Assembly (NCBI RefSeq): GCF_018069875.1
Contig: NZ_JAGQDF010000006.1
Span: 1 to 64,000 of the forward strand
Length of the DNA: 64,000 bases
Reading direction: 5' to 3'
From: Ideonella alba
GTDB taxonomy: Bacteria > Pseudomonadota > Gammaproteobacteria > Burkholderiales > Burkholderiaceae_C
This document shows positions 28,016 to 35,858 of this stretch, piece by piece (position 1 is the stretch's first letter; the number at the start of each line of letters is the position of its first letter). Under the pieces are notes generated by a model. That model searched no databases and was not told the origin of the DNA. It was given only the letters and a program-made list of their open reading frames with translations. Made by a program: the position numbers and the translations under genes.

Positions 28016-30565
28016 CTACAGCCTCGGATCGATCGGCTCGCTTTCCAGCGCGAGCACGCCGAACACGCACTCGTGCACCCGCCGCAGCGGCTCCTGGCGG
28101 ACGAAGCGCGACAGCGACTCGATGCCCAGCGCGAACTCCCGCAGCGCCAGGTTGCGCTTCGCCGAGACGTTGCGCTCCCTCAGGCGCTCCAGGTGCTCCG
28201 GCCGCAGGTACTCGGGGCCGTAGATGATGCGCAGGTACTCGGGGCCACGGCACTTGATCGCCGGCTGCAGCAGGCCCTTGCGGCCGCGCGTCACGAAATC
28301 GATGGGTTTCACGACCATGCCCTCGCCGCCCTGTGCGGTCAGCGAGCGCCACCACTCGACCGCGGCCGTGCAGGCCGCCTCGTCGTCCAGGTTCACCACC
28401 CGGTGCGGGGTGGCGATGATCAGCGCGGGCTGCTCGGCGGCCAGCCGGGCCAGCGTGCGCATGTGCCAGTCGTGGGGCTGGTCCACGAAGGTCCGCCCTT
28501 CGGCCGCCAGCAGGTGAAACGGCGCCAGCCGCAGGTCGGCCAGACCGCCCACGTCCCAGCAGTAGCGGCCGTAAGCGTCGCGGTACTGCCTCACCGACGA
28601 CAGCCGCTCGTCAACGACCCGCTGCAGCGCCTCCACGCTGCGCCCCTGGGCGGCGGCCCGACCGAGCAGGTCCTGCAGGCTGCTCAGCATCTCGCTGCCG
28701 GATGCCGCCACCGGCGCGTACTGCGTGCGGATCAGCTCGATGGCCTTGGCCGACCAGGGCATCAGCTCGCCGTCCAGGCACAGCCAGTCGGTGGACAGCT
28801 CGTCCCACAGGCCCGCGCGTTCGGCCGCCTCGGCCACCTGCGCCAGCAGCGCCTGCTCGGTCGCCGTGTCGGCGAAGAAGCGCCGACCGGTGCGGGTATG
28901 GACGATGCCGATGCCCTCGCCCTGGACACCGAAGCGGCGCAGCGCCACCTCGGGACCGCGGCAGACGACGAGCACCGCCCGCGAGCCCATGTGCTTCTCT
29001 TCGCAGATGACCTGGGCGACGCCGTTCTTGCGGTAGTAGGCCAGGGCCTCAGCCGGGTGCTCCAGCAGCGCAGGTTCGGCCGACGTCTCCGCCGGTGACA
29101 TGGTGGGCGGCAGGTAGATCAGCCAGCGGGGGTCGGCGGCGAAGCGGCTCATGACCTCCAGCGCCGCCGCCGCGTTCTCCTCGCGGACCTGGACGGTGCC
29201 GTAGACCTCGGTGGTGATGTAGCGCTTGCCGCCGACATCGTCGATGTCCAGCATGTCATCGGCGGCCAGTTGCGCCGACAGCGACGGCGCCGCAGCAGCG
29301 AGCGGCTTCATCGGTGGGTAGTACTCGCGCGCCGCCGTCACGCTGACCAGTTCCTTTTCCGGGTAGCGCAGCGCCGTCAGCTGGCCGCCGAACACGCAAC
29401 CGGTGTCCAGGCAGATGGTGTTGTTGAGCCACTCCGCCTGCGGCACCGGCGTGTGGCCGTAGACCACCATCGCCTGGCCGCGGTAGGCCTTGGCCCAGGG
29501 GTAGCGGACCGGCAGGCCGAACTCATCGGTCTCGCCCGTGGTCTCGCCGTACATCGCGAAGGAGCGAACGCGGGCCGACGCGCGGCCCTGCAGTTCCTCG
29601 GTGAGCCCGGCGTGGGCGACGACCAGCCGCCCACAGTCCAACACGTAGTGGCTGACCAGCCCGTCCAGGAAAGCGGCGATGTCCTGCCGGTCCTGCGCGG
29701 ACGCGTCGGCCAGCTGCGCCAGCGAGCGCTCCAGCCCGTGCGTGACCTGCACGTCCCTGCCCATCAGGGCCCGGGCCAGCTTCACATCGTGGTTGCCGGC
29801 CACGCAGAAACCCGCGCCGGAGGCGACAACACCCTGGACGAAGCGCACCACGCCCGGCGAATCCGGCCCCCGGTCGACCAGATCACCCACGAAGACCAGC
29901 TTGCGCCCCTGCGGATGGCGGACCTGCCATCCGCCGTCCTGGCGCGTGTGCTCGTACCCCAGGCGCTGCGTGAGCTGCAGCAGCTCGTCCAGACAGCCAT
30001 GCACGTCGCCGACGATGTCGAACGGGCCGGTCTCGTCGCGGCGATTGGTCCACAGCCGCGTCCGGCTCACCGTGGCCTGGTCCACCTGCTCGGCCTGCCT
30101 CAAGACGTGAACGTACCGGCAGCCTTCGCGTTCCAGCCCGCGCAGCGAACGGCTCAGGTCCTGTCGCTGGTGGCGGATGACATGCGCACCGAAGGGCCGG
30201 TCGGTGCGCTGCGCGTGCCGCTCCACCAGCACCTGGTCGGGCAGGTCGAACACGATGGCCACACAGAAGACGTTGTGGGTCTTGGCCAGCTCGATCCATC
30301 CCTGCCGCGACGCCGGCCGCACATTGGTGGCGTCCACCACCGTGAGCCGCCCGAGCCGCAGACGCTTGGAGACGATCGAGTGCATCAGCTCGAAGGCGTC
30401 CTGGGTGACCGATTGGTCGTTCTCGTCGTCGGCCAGCGCCGCGCGGCAGAAGTCCGAGGACACCACCTCGGTGGGCAGGAAGTGGCGGCGGGCAAAGGTG
30501 GACTTGCCCGAGCCGGTCGCGCCGACGAGCATGACCAGGCAGAGTTCCGGAATGTCGATCTGCAC
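28016..30565 (-). CDS. pnkp: Polynucleotide kinase-phosphatase-ligase (bacterial Pnkp) of the RNA repair system
   Basis: 849 residues in three modules: a 5' kinase with P-loop GATGSGKS (residues 15-22), a calcineurin-like 2',3' phosphatase (IVGDVHGCLDELLQL, GDLVDRGPDSPGVV, VAGNHD) and a C-terminal adenylyltransferase/ligase with the lysine nucleotidyl motif EEKHMGSRAV. It heals and seals broken RNA ends, such as tRNAs cut by ribotoxins. The partner Hen1 gene lies 12 bp upstream on the same strand, the standard two-gene operon. Confidence 0.95.
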   Translation of the reverse strand: MQIDIPELCLVMLVGATGSGKSTFARRHFLPTEVVSSDFCRAALADDENDQSVTQDAFELMHSIVSKRLRLGRLTVVDATNVRPASRQGWIELAKTHNVFCVAIVFDLPDQVLVERHAQRTDRPFGAHVIRHQRQDLSRSLRGLEREGCRYVHVLRQAEQVDQATVSRTRLWTNRRDETGPFDIVGDVHGCLDELLQLTQRLGYEHTRQDGGWQVRHPQGRKLVFVGDLVDRGPDSPGVVRFVQGVVASGAGFCVAGNHDVKLARALMGRDVQVTHGLERSLAQLADASAQDRQDIAAFLDGLVSHYVLDCGRLVVAHAGLTEELQGRASARVRSFAMYGETTGETDEFGLPVRYPWAKAYRGQAMVVYGHTPVPQAEWLNNTICLDTGCVFGGQLTALRYPEKELVSVTAAREYYPPMKPLAAAAPSLSAQLAADDMLDIDDVGGKRYITTEVYGTVQVREENAAAALEVMSRFAADPRWLIYLPPTMSPAETSAEPALLEHPAEALAYYRKNGVAQVICEEKHMGSRAVLVVCRGPEVALRRFGVQGEGIGIVHTRTGRRFFADTATEQALLAQVAEAAERAGLWDELSTDWLCLDGELMPWSAKAIELIRTQYAPVAASGSEMLSSLQDLLGRAAAQGRSVEALQRVVDERLSSVRQYRDAYGRYCWDVGGLADLRLAPFHLLAAEGRTFVDQPHDWHMRTLARLAAEQPALIIATPHRVVNLDDEAACTAAVEWWRSLTAQGGEGMVVKPIDFVTRGRKGLLQPAIKCRGPEYLRIIYGPEYLRPEHLERLRERNVSAKRNLALREFALGIESLSRFVRQEPLRRVHECVFGVLALESEPIDPRL

Positions 30566-30577
30566 GGGACACCTGCC

Positions 30578-32005
30578 TCAGGGTTGGAGGGTGAAGATGG
30601 CCATCTGGGTGGGCGCGCCGAGGTGGGCATCCGCATCGCCAATGCCCTCGAAACGCACCGCATAGCCGAAGTGATCGGCCTGTTGGCGCGCCCAGGCCTG
30701 GAACTGGGGCCGCGACCATTCGAAACGGTGGTCCGGATGCCTCAGCCGGCCCGCCGGCAGACCCGGGAACCGGGCGTTGTAGTCCACGTTCGGCGTGGTC
30801 ACCACCACCGCCTTCGGCCGGGCGAACTCGAAGACCACGCGCGACAGCATGCCCAGCCGCGGCTCGTCCAGGTGCTCGATCACCTCGACCAGCGTGGCCA
30901 GGTCGTAACCTGCGAAGCGGGCATCGCGGTACACCAGCGAGCTGTGCAGCCAGCTCAGCTTGTCCTGCAGCATCTGGGGCTGGCGGTCCAGGTTCAGTCG
31001 CTCCCGCGCCAGTTGCAGGCTGCGGTGGGACACATCCATGCCGGTCAGCCGCACCACGCCCTTCATCGGCAACAGCTGCTTGAGCAGCCGCCCCTCGCCA
31101 CAGCCCAGGTCGATGACGCTGCTGGCCTGCAGCGACTCCACCACCGCGGCCACGGCCTCCAGCCGCCGCTCGTTGAGCGACAGGCTGCGCTCCAGCCGGT
31201 GCTCCTGCTCATCGCCACGGGGCGCGTCGGTGCCGTCCGCGGTGGCGGCATCCTCGGCGGTGCTGCCGTCCGAGACCACCAGGCGGTCGATCGCCAGGTC
31301 GGCCAGGCTGCGCCGGTGCTTGAGGTAGCGGCGCACGATGAGGTCGCGCTGCGGATGGGTGCCCAGCCAGGGTTCGCCCCGGGCCAGCAGCTTGTCCACC
31401 TCGTCCTCGCCCACCCAGTAGTGCTTGCTGTTGTCCAGCACCGGAATCAGCACATACAGATGCGTCAGTGCCAGGTGCAGCGGCGCGGTCGTCCTCAGCT
31501 GCACGCTGAAGTAGGGGCTGGCCCCCCAGGACGGGAAGCGCTCGTCAAGTGGCAACTGCCGCGCCTCGACCTCGTAGCCCAGCGGTTCGAACAGCGCGCG
31601 CAGCAGGCGCTCGCCGCCACGGCACGGCAGGGTCGGCAGCGAGAACACCAGCGGCAGCGGCACACCCACCAGCTCGGGCCGGTCGGCCGAGCGGCCACCC
31701 ATCGCACTGCCCAGGGTGTCGGCCATCGCCGCGCTCAGCAAGGACGAGGCCGCGTACGGCCGATCGTTCACGTACTGGTCCATCAGGCCGGCGCTGGCCG
31801 ACGTCCCCTTGCGGTCCCGCACCAGACCGACCGGGTCGACCTCGACGAACAGGGCCGCGGTGCAGCGCTCCTCGCTGACCTCGGGAAAGAAGACATGGGC
31901 GACGCCGTAGGACTGGCGGCGCGAATGCACGCGCTCGGGATGCTTGTGCAACAGGTAGCCCAGGTCGGTCGCCGGACGATGGGTCGTCGTGATTGCAAGC
32001 AGCAT
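30578..32005 (-). CDS. hen1: 3'-terminal RNA ribose 2'-O-methyltransferase Hen1
   Basis: 475 residues from the ATG at 32005, which has a strong GGGAGG Shine-Dalgarno (an upstream ATG at 32035 lacks one). The N-terminal half is the Hen1-specific domain that activates the Pnkp ligase. The C-terminal half is the methyltransferase with SAM loop IDLGCGEGRLLKQL and the Mn-binding EVIEHLDEPR box. It methylates the 2'-OH at the 3' end of broken RNA before Pnkp ligation so that the same break cannot be cut again. Confidence 0.95.
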   Translation of the reverse strand: MLLAITTTHRPATDLGYLLHKHPERVHSRRQSYGVAHVFFPEVSEERCTAALFVEVDPVGLVRDRKGTSASAGLMDQYVNDRPYAASSLLSAAMADTLGSAMGGRSADRPELVGVPLPLVFSLPTLPCRGGERLLRALFEPLGYEVEARQLPLDERFPSWGASPYFSVQLRTTAPLHLALTHLYVLIPVLDNSKHYWVGEDEVDKLLARGEPWLGTHPQRDLIVRRYLKHRRSLADLAIDRLVVSDGSTAEDAATADGTDAPRGDEQEHRLERSLSLNERRLEAVAAVVESLQASSVIDLGCGEGRLLKQLLPMKGVVRLTGMDVSHRSLQLARERLNLDRQPQMLQDKLSWLHSSLVYRDARFAGYDLATLVEVIEHLDEPRLGMLSRVVFEFARPKAVVVTTPNVDYNARFPGLPAGRLRHPDHRFEWSRPQFQAWARQQADHFGYAVRFEGIGDADAHLGAPTQMAIFTLQP

Positions 32006-32106
32006 GCTGGCCTCCCCTCTTCTTGTGGGCGCCATTATCGATGCGGTCCTGGGCCATTGCGCCCGACGGGTCGGGCGGAACGTACACTACGATGCTGATG
32101 TCCGGG

Positions 32107-32163
32107 GAAGGCTGGCCGAGTGGTTTAAGGCACCAGTCTTGAAAGCTGGTGCATGGGTTTGGA
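32107..32163 (+). pseudogene. Truncated tRNA-Ser (UGA) 5' fragment
   Basis: The sequence follows tRNA-Ser through the acceptor 5' strand, D arm (GGCCGAGTGGTTTAAGGC) and a perfect anticodon stem with TTGAAA in the loop, then begins a variable arm and stops. No T arm or acceptor 3' strand follows. It is therefore a fragment, probably left by insertion of the island whose intact tRNA-Ser begins at 32230. Confidence 0.7.
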
Positions 32164-32229
32164 AAATTGAGTGTTGACGCCAGCTTAGGAGTGATCGTCT
32201 CCGCAACTTTGCCGATCATCTCCGCAACT

Positions 32230-32319
32230 GGAGGCGTGCCAGAGCGGTTTAATGGATCAGTCTTGAAAACTGACGACGGGGTAACTCGTCCGTGGGTTCG
32301 AATCCCACCGCCTCCTCCA
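32230..32319 (+). tRNA. tRNA-Ser, anticodon UGA
   Basis: 90 nt including the encoded CCA. GGAGGCG pairs with CGCCTCC in the acceptor stem. The D arm, an anticodon stem with loop CTTGAAA (anticodon TGA), a long class II variable arm and a GTGGGTTCGAATCCCAC T arm are complete. The gene is intact and lies just before a P4-type integrase fragment, so it marks an island attachment site. Confidence 0.92.
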
Positions 32320-32480
32320 AAACACATGCGGTTGATGAGTGCCAAAGCCCTCTTCCGTGTGCAGCACTCAACAGCCTTGGCACCTATGAAAAGTGCCTTA
32401 ACTTGGCAACCCAGAAGCGCGTCCTCTACGACCGCTTGCCGACAGCATCCCACCAAGCCAGAGTGATGTAGTGATGGTGG

Positions 32481-33158
32481 GTGGGAAGGCGGGTAGGCTC
32501 TGTGCCGATCGTTGCTCGAGAGCTGACAGAGGTTGAGCTAAGAGCTCTTGTGGCGCCAGGCACCCATGCTGTGGGAGGGGTCACCGGCCTATGCCTCCAA
32601 ATCACCAGCACAGGAGCAAAGTCATGGCTGCTGCGGATAACGGCCAACCAGCGTCGACGGGAGTTCGGCCTCGGAGCCTTTCCAACCGTCACCCTTAACC
32701 GCGCTCGCGAGAAAGCGCGCGCCCTCCGCGAAAAGGTCGGCTCAGGTGCCGACCCAACTCTCCAACGCCGAGCGGCCAGTGCAGCACGTCGCGTAGCCGA
32801 AGCCAAGATGGTGACCTTCAAGGCCTGTGCAGAAGCGTACGTCGCGGCAGAACTGAATGGCGGATGCAATGCTCGCCATGCAGCGCGGGTACTGCAGGAA
32901 CTCCAGCGCTACGCCTTCCCGATGCTTGGGCGCCGGGACGTGCGCGCGATCACGGCAGAAGGCGTCTTATCCATCTTGCAGCCACTTTGGACGACCAAGT
33001 TCGCAACGGCAACCAAGCTGCGTGGCCAGATTGAGCGAGTGCTGCGCTTCGGGATTGCGAGCGGCTTCAGGAATGAGCCAAACCCAGCCAATTGGGCAGG
33101 CAACCTGGAAGCGATGCTTCCAGCACCTGAGGTCGGACCAGATCTCAGACAGGTTTGA
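32481..33158 (+). pseudogene. Truncated P4-type tyrosine integrase
   Basis: About 215 residues of native integrase: an N-terminal DNA-binding part (GGVTGLCLQI, SWLLRITANQRRREFGLG) and the start of the core-binding domain (LQRYAFPMLGRRDVRAITAE, NWAGNLEAML). The frame runs into the left end of the IS3 element at about 33128 and stops at 33158. The catalytic half is missing, so the protein is inactive. It sits right after tRNA-Ser, as island integrases do. Start could be GTG at 32481 or 32502. Confidence 0.85.
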
Positions 33159-33999
33159 ACTGGAGTCGGCCCACCTGTGACGGGTTGTCCTGACCTTGTT
33201 CGATGAACTCCCGCGGGGTCAGGTGACCGAGGGAACTGTGGGGCCGGTGCTCGTTGTAGTCGTGGCCCCATTAGTGGATTTTTTGCCGTGCATCGTCGAT
33301 CGAAGTGAACGCGTTGACGTTCAGACATTCGTCGCGCAGCCGCCCGTTGAATGACTCGATCATGCCATTCTCTACGGGCTTGCCGGGCCGAATGAAGTCG
33401 AGCTGGACACCGTGACGCCATGCCCACTCGTCCATGACTTTGGACGTGAATTCCGTCCCGTTGTCTACGGTGATCGCCTGGGGCAACGACCGCTGCTTGG
33501 ACAGGTGGTCGAACGCCCGTACGACGCTCATTCCGGTCAGCACGAAATCGACCTCCAGCAGCACGCTTTCGCGACTCCACTTATCGACCACGGTCAGCAC
33601 CCGGAACTTCCTGCCGTCGACCAGTTGATCGTGCACGAAGTCCATTGCCCAATACTGCCCTGGCCCAGTTGGCCGGGGCGTCGGCCCTCGATGCAGGCTC
33701 ATCTTCTTGCGTCTGCGACAGCGCATTCGCAGCTGAAGGCCTTCCTGTCGGTACAGCCTGCGCACTCGCTTTCGGCCGACTGGCCAGCCTTCTCTTCGCA
33801 ACATGACCGTTATGCGCTCGTAGCCAAACCGAGGCCTGGCGTTGGCGATCTCGCGGATACGCATCGTCAAGGCGGATTGATCCTTGGCTCGGCTTCGGTA
33901 GTACCAACTGGCGCGCGTGATCTTCGCCAGTGCACAGGAACCTACCGCGCTGACGTGGAACCTGTCCTGGATCCAATGGGCGATCTCCTTCCTGCGCAC
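33145..33999 (-). pseudogene. IS3-family transposase OrfB, interrupted by an in-frame stop
   Basis: The DDE integrase core is present: [20 protein letters not shown] and [17 protein letters not shown]. In place of the usual QKIDAW the frame reads QKIH-TAA at 33271-33273, then continues without a shift through WGHDYNEHRPHSSLGHLTPR to a stop at 33145. The lost tail is the conserved HRPHSSL region after the catalytic Glu, so the copy is probably inactive unless the stop is suppressed. Confidence 0.85.
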
Positions 34000-34004
34000 C
34001 GGCG

Positions 34005-34271
34005 TCAGATCTTTTTTTTGATGACCTCCTGCAGGATCTGCTTGTCCAAGGTCAGATCGGCAACCAGCCGCTTCAGGCGGGCGTTCTCTTCGCTGAGCTG
34101 CCGCAACTGTCGGGGCTCCGTTACCCCGAACTGGGAGTACTTCTTCTTCCAGACGTAGAACGTTGCCTCGCTGATACCCATTTTCCGACAGACATCGCCG
34201 ACAGGGGTACCCGATTCGGCCAGCCGCAACGCGAAGGCGACTTGCTCTTCGCTGAACTTGCTCTTCTTCAT
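34005..34271 (-). CDS. IS3-family transposase OrfA
   Basis: 88 residues from the ATG at 34271 ([11 protein letters not shown]...). It contains a helix-turn-helix ([21 protein letters not shown]) and a leucine-zipper region ([25 protein letters not shown]), which direct terminal-repeat binding and dimerisation. Translation would shift at the following A8 run to make OrfAB. Confidence 0.9.
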   Translation of the reverse strand: MKKSKFSEEQVAFALRLAESGTPVGDVCRKMGISEATFYVWKKKYSQFGVTEPRQLRQLSEENARLKRLVADLTLDKQILQEVIKKKI

Positions 34272-34358
34272 CGCTCGTGCTCCTGGGCTGCTCAGCAGCC
34301 TGGTCACGGGCGACCGTACTCTAGTTTTCAGCTGTAGCGAAATTCTGGTCCGACCTCA

Positions 34359-34695
34359 ACGTGGACCTCCTTCCGCCACAGTCGATGCGGTAGACGTCTT
34401 TCCCGGCAGCGGAAACTTCACCGTGTTCGAGCAGCATCCCTCAGCTTGAGGCTGGCTTTCCTCCAGATGTCTTCATCTCAAGTAGTTCAAAAACTTCAAC
34501 TTCTTCAAGTACTTCAACTTCTTCAACGGTCCAAGTGGCAAGCCGCTCGCCGGATGGGACCTGTGCGGTTGAAGTTGTTGAAGTTGAAATAGTTGAACTC
34601 GACACGGTGGCGAAGGCGCTGGCGCCGCGCCTGCCCCGCCCCGTTTCTCCAACGTGCTGCGCCCTGCCCTGGTCAATGCGAGAGAGAATTTGACA
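34359..34695. repeat. Gene-poor segment with clustered TTCAAC/GTTGAA repeats
   Basis: 34493-34508 and 34511-34526 are perfect 16-bp direct repeats at 18-bp spacing. A mirrored cluster of GTTGAA words follows at 34569-34596, giving a large dyad centred near 34545. It lies directly upstream of the HEPN gene and could be an operator array. Read in frame 34467-34592 it would also encode a Leu/Gln-rich 41-residue peptide (QKLQLLQVLQLLQ), but no Shine-Dalgarno supports this. The rest of the segment shows nothing. Confidence 0.55.
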
Positions 34696-35190
34696 ATGGA
34701 CCCCACCGACTTCCTGCGTACCCTGGTGCCCGGCTATGCCCAACTCAGCGACGAGGAGCGGTCCGCCATCGCCAACTTCAGCCTGCTGTGGAGTGCGATG
34801 GAGGGTCGCATGCTGCAGAGCAACGCGAACCCGGGGTCACTGGCCGAAGCTGCCAAGGCACTGAACGGGCAAGGCCTTCTGCGGTACGACCGCTTTGAGA
34901 AGAGCCTTGGGTATTTTCGGGATCGCTACTTCCAGGGCGGCGTGTTCAACGAGAGGTTCGAGCATCTGCTCTGGCGGAAGAATGACCTCCGCCCTCTCGT
35001 CGAAGCCGTGCTCAGCGGCAAGGACGACGACATCGAACACGTTGTTCTCGCGCTGCTGATGATCGCCTATCGCCTGCGCAACAACCTCTTCCACGGCGTG
35101 AAGTGGGCCTACGGCATCCAGGGCCAGCAACCGAACTTCGAGCATGCCTCTGACGTGCTGATGCACATCCTCGAACTGCAAACACCTTGA
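34696..35190 (+). CDS. HEPN-like domain protein
   Basis: 164 residues from the ATG at 34696 (MDPTDFLRTLVPGYAQ). It is all-helical, with IAYRLRNNLFHGVKW near residues 124-138. RNNLFH is an R-x4-H motif, the catalytic or structural mark of HEPN ribonucleases. No antitoxin-type partner is adjacent on the same strand; the convergent CBASS genes are 25 bp away. It may act as a defence ribonuclease or as an RNA-binding accessory. The family call is moderately sure, the function is not. Confidence 0.6.
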   Translation: MDPTDFLRTLVPGYAQLSDEERSAIANFSLLWSAMEGRMLQSNANPGSLAEAAKALNGQGLLRYDRFEKSLGYFRDRYFQGGVFNERFEHLLWRKNDLRPLVEAVLSGKDDDIEHVVLALLMIAYRLRNNLFHGVKWAYGIQGQQPNFEHASDVLMHILELQTP

Positions 35191-35214
35191 CCAGCAGGCC
35201 CGTCGGCCCTCGAG

Positions 35215-35838
35215 TCAGGCTGGATCCGCCGCGCGGGTTAATGTCATGCGGCCGAACGAGTAGCGACCCAGCGAGTTGAAGTAGTGCCCTTCAGCAGTCC
35301 CGCGCGCTTCGTCGAAGGTCAGTTCGCAAAAGCCCTGGTGCTTCTGCAGTTCCGGCTCCCCGGCCTTCGGGTGGTTCTGGTAGCTGTAGGACAGCTTCGC
35401 CGCACCATCGTGCTTGAGCAGCACCGAGGCCGTCTCGCTGAACGAGCCTGATTGACCGGTCTTCAGCTCGATCGCGATGCGATCCCACTTTTGGGTGATC
35501 TTGATTGTCCCTGCCCAGTCGAACTTCAACTCGCCTTCGAGCGTGAGCGATCTGCCGGTGACTGACCAGGTGCCGCTCAGGTCAGGAATGCCCAGCAGCT
35601 TGTTCAGCCAGCGCCACACGTACCGGTTGAAAGCCCAGTAGAGAACGGCGTACACGAGTCCTGTGGACACCGTGAAAGCAACCATCTTGGCCTGGATGGA
35701 TGCCGTCAGCACCGGCCAGCCACTGGCCCAGGTGACGATGCTGGTGAGGATCGGCGCCAGGACCACGGAGGCGAAGCCCAGCCAGCGGCCGATCTCCGAG
35801 CGCTTGTGGCCAATGATGGCGTATTCGTGTGGTGTCAT
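35215..35838 (-). CDS. cap15: Cap15-like CBASS effector (two TM helices plus beta-barrel)
   Basis: 207 residues from the ATG at 35838, which has a GGAG Shine-Dalgarno. Two N-terminal membrane helices (about residues 19-40 and 50-72) lead into GIPDLSGTWSV, the start of the beta-rich cyclic-nucleotide-binding barrel (GTIKITQKWDRIAIELKTGQ, ending GRYSFGRMTLTR). This is the S-2TM-beta architecture of Cap15, which oligomerises in the inner membrane on binding a cyclic dinucleotide and disrupts it. The paired CD-NTase ends 20 bp upstream. Confidence 0.88.
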   Translation of the reverse strand: MTPHEYAIIGHKRSEIGRWLGFASVVLAPILTSIVTWASGWPVLTASIQAKMVAFTVSTGLVYAVLYWAFNRYVWRWLNKLLGIPDLSGTWSVTGRSLTLEGELKFDWAGTIKITQKWDRIAIELKTGQSGSFSETASVLLKHDGAAKLSYSYQNHPKAGEPELQKHQGFCELTFDEARGTAEGHYFNSLGRYSFGRMTLTRAADPA

Positions 35839-35858
35839 GGGGATCTCCGGCGTGGAGC

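Larger units (their letters stand above)
33128..34358 (-). mobile_element. IS3-family insertion sequence (IS407/IS51-like)
   Basis: 1231 bp bounded by TGAGGTCGGACCAGA at 33128-33142 and its inverse at 34344-34358. It carries orfA and orfB on the minus strand with an A8 slippery run (34012-34019) at their junction for programmed frameshifting. Flanks are ACC and ACG, so no target duplication is visible. That, and the missing integrase 3' end, suggests an adjacent deletion or rearrangement. Confidence 0.85.

Noticed and set aside
34484-34600. Possible CRISPR array
   Set aside because: The repeats are short, overlapping and imperfect, without unique spacers of constant length, and no cas gene lies in the window.
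34441-34743. Minus-strand ORF of 100 codons across the TTCAAC repeats
   Set aside because: Its Glu/Val-rich segment only mirrors the DNA repeats, and no ribosome-binding site or domain supports it.
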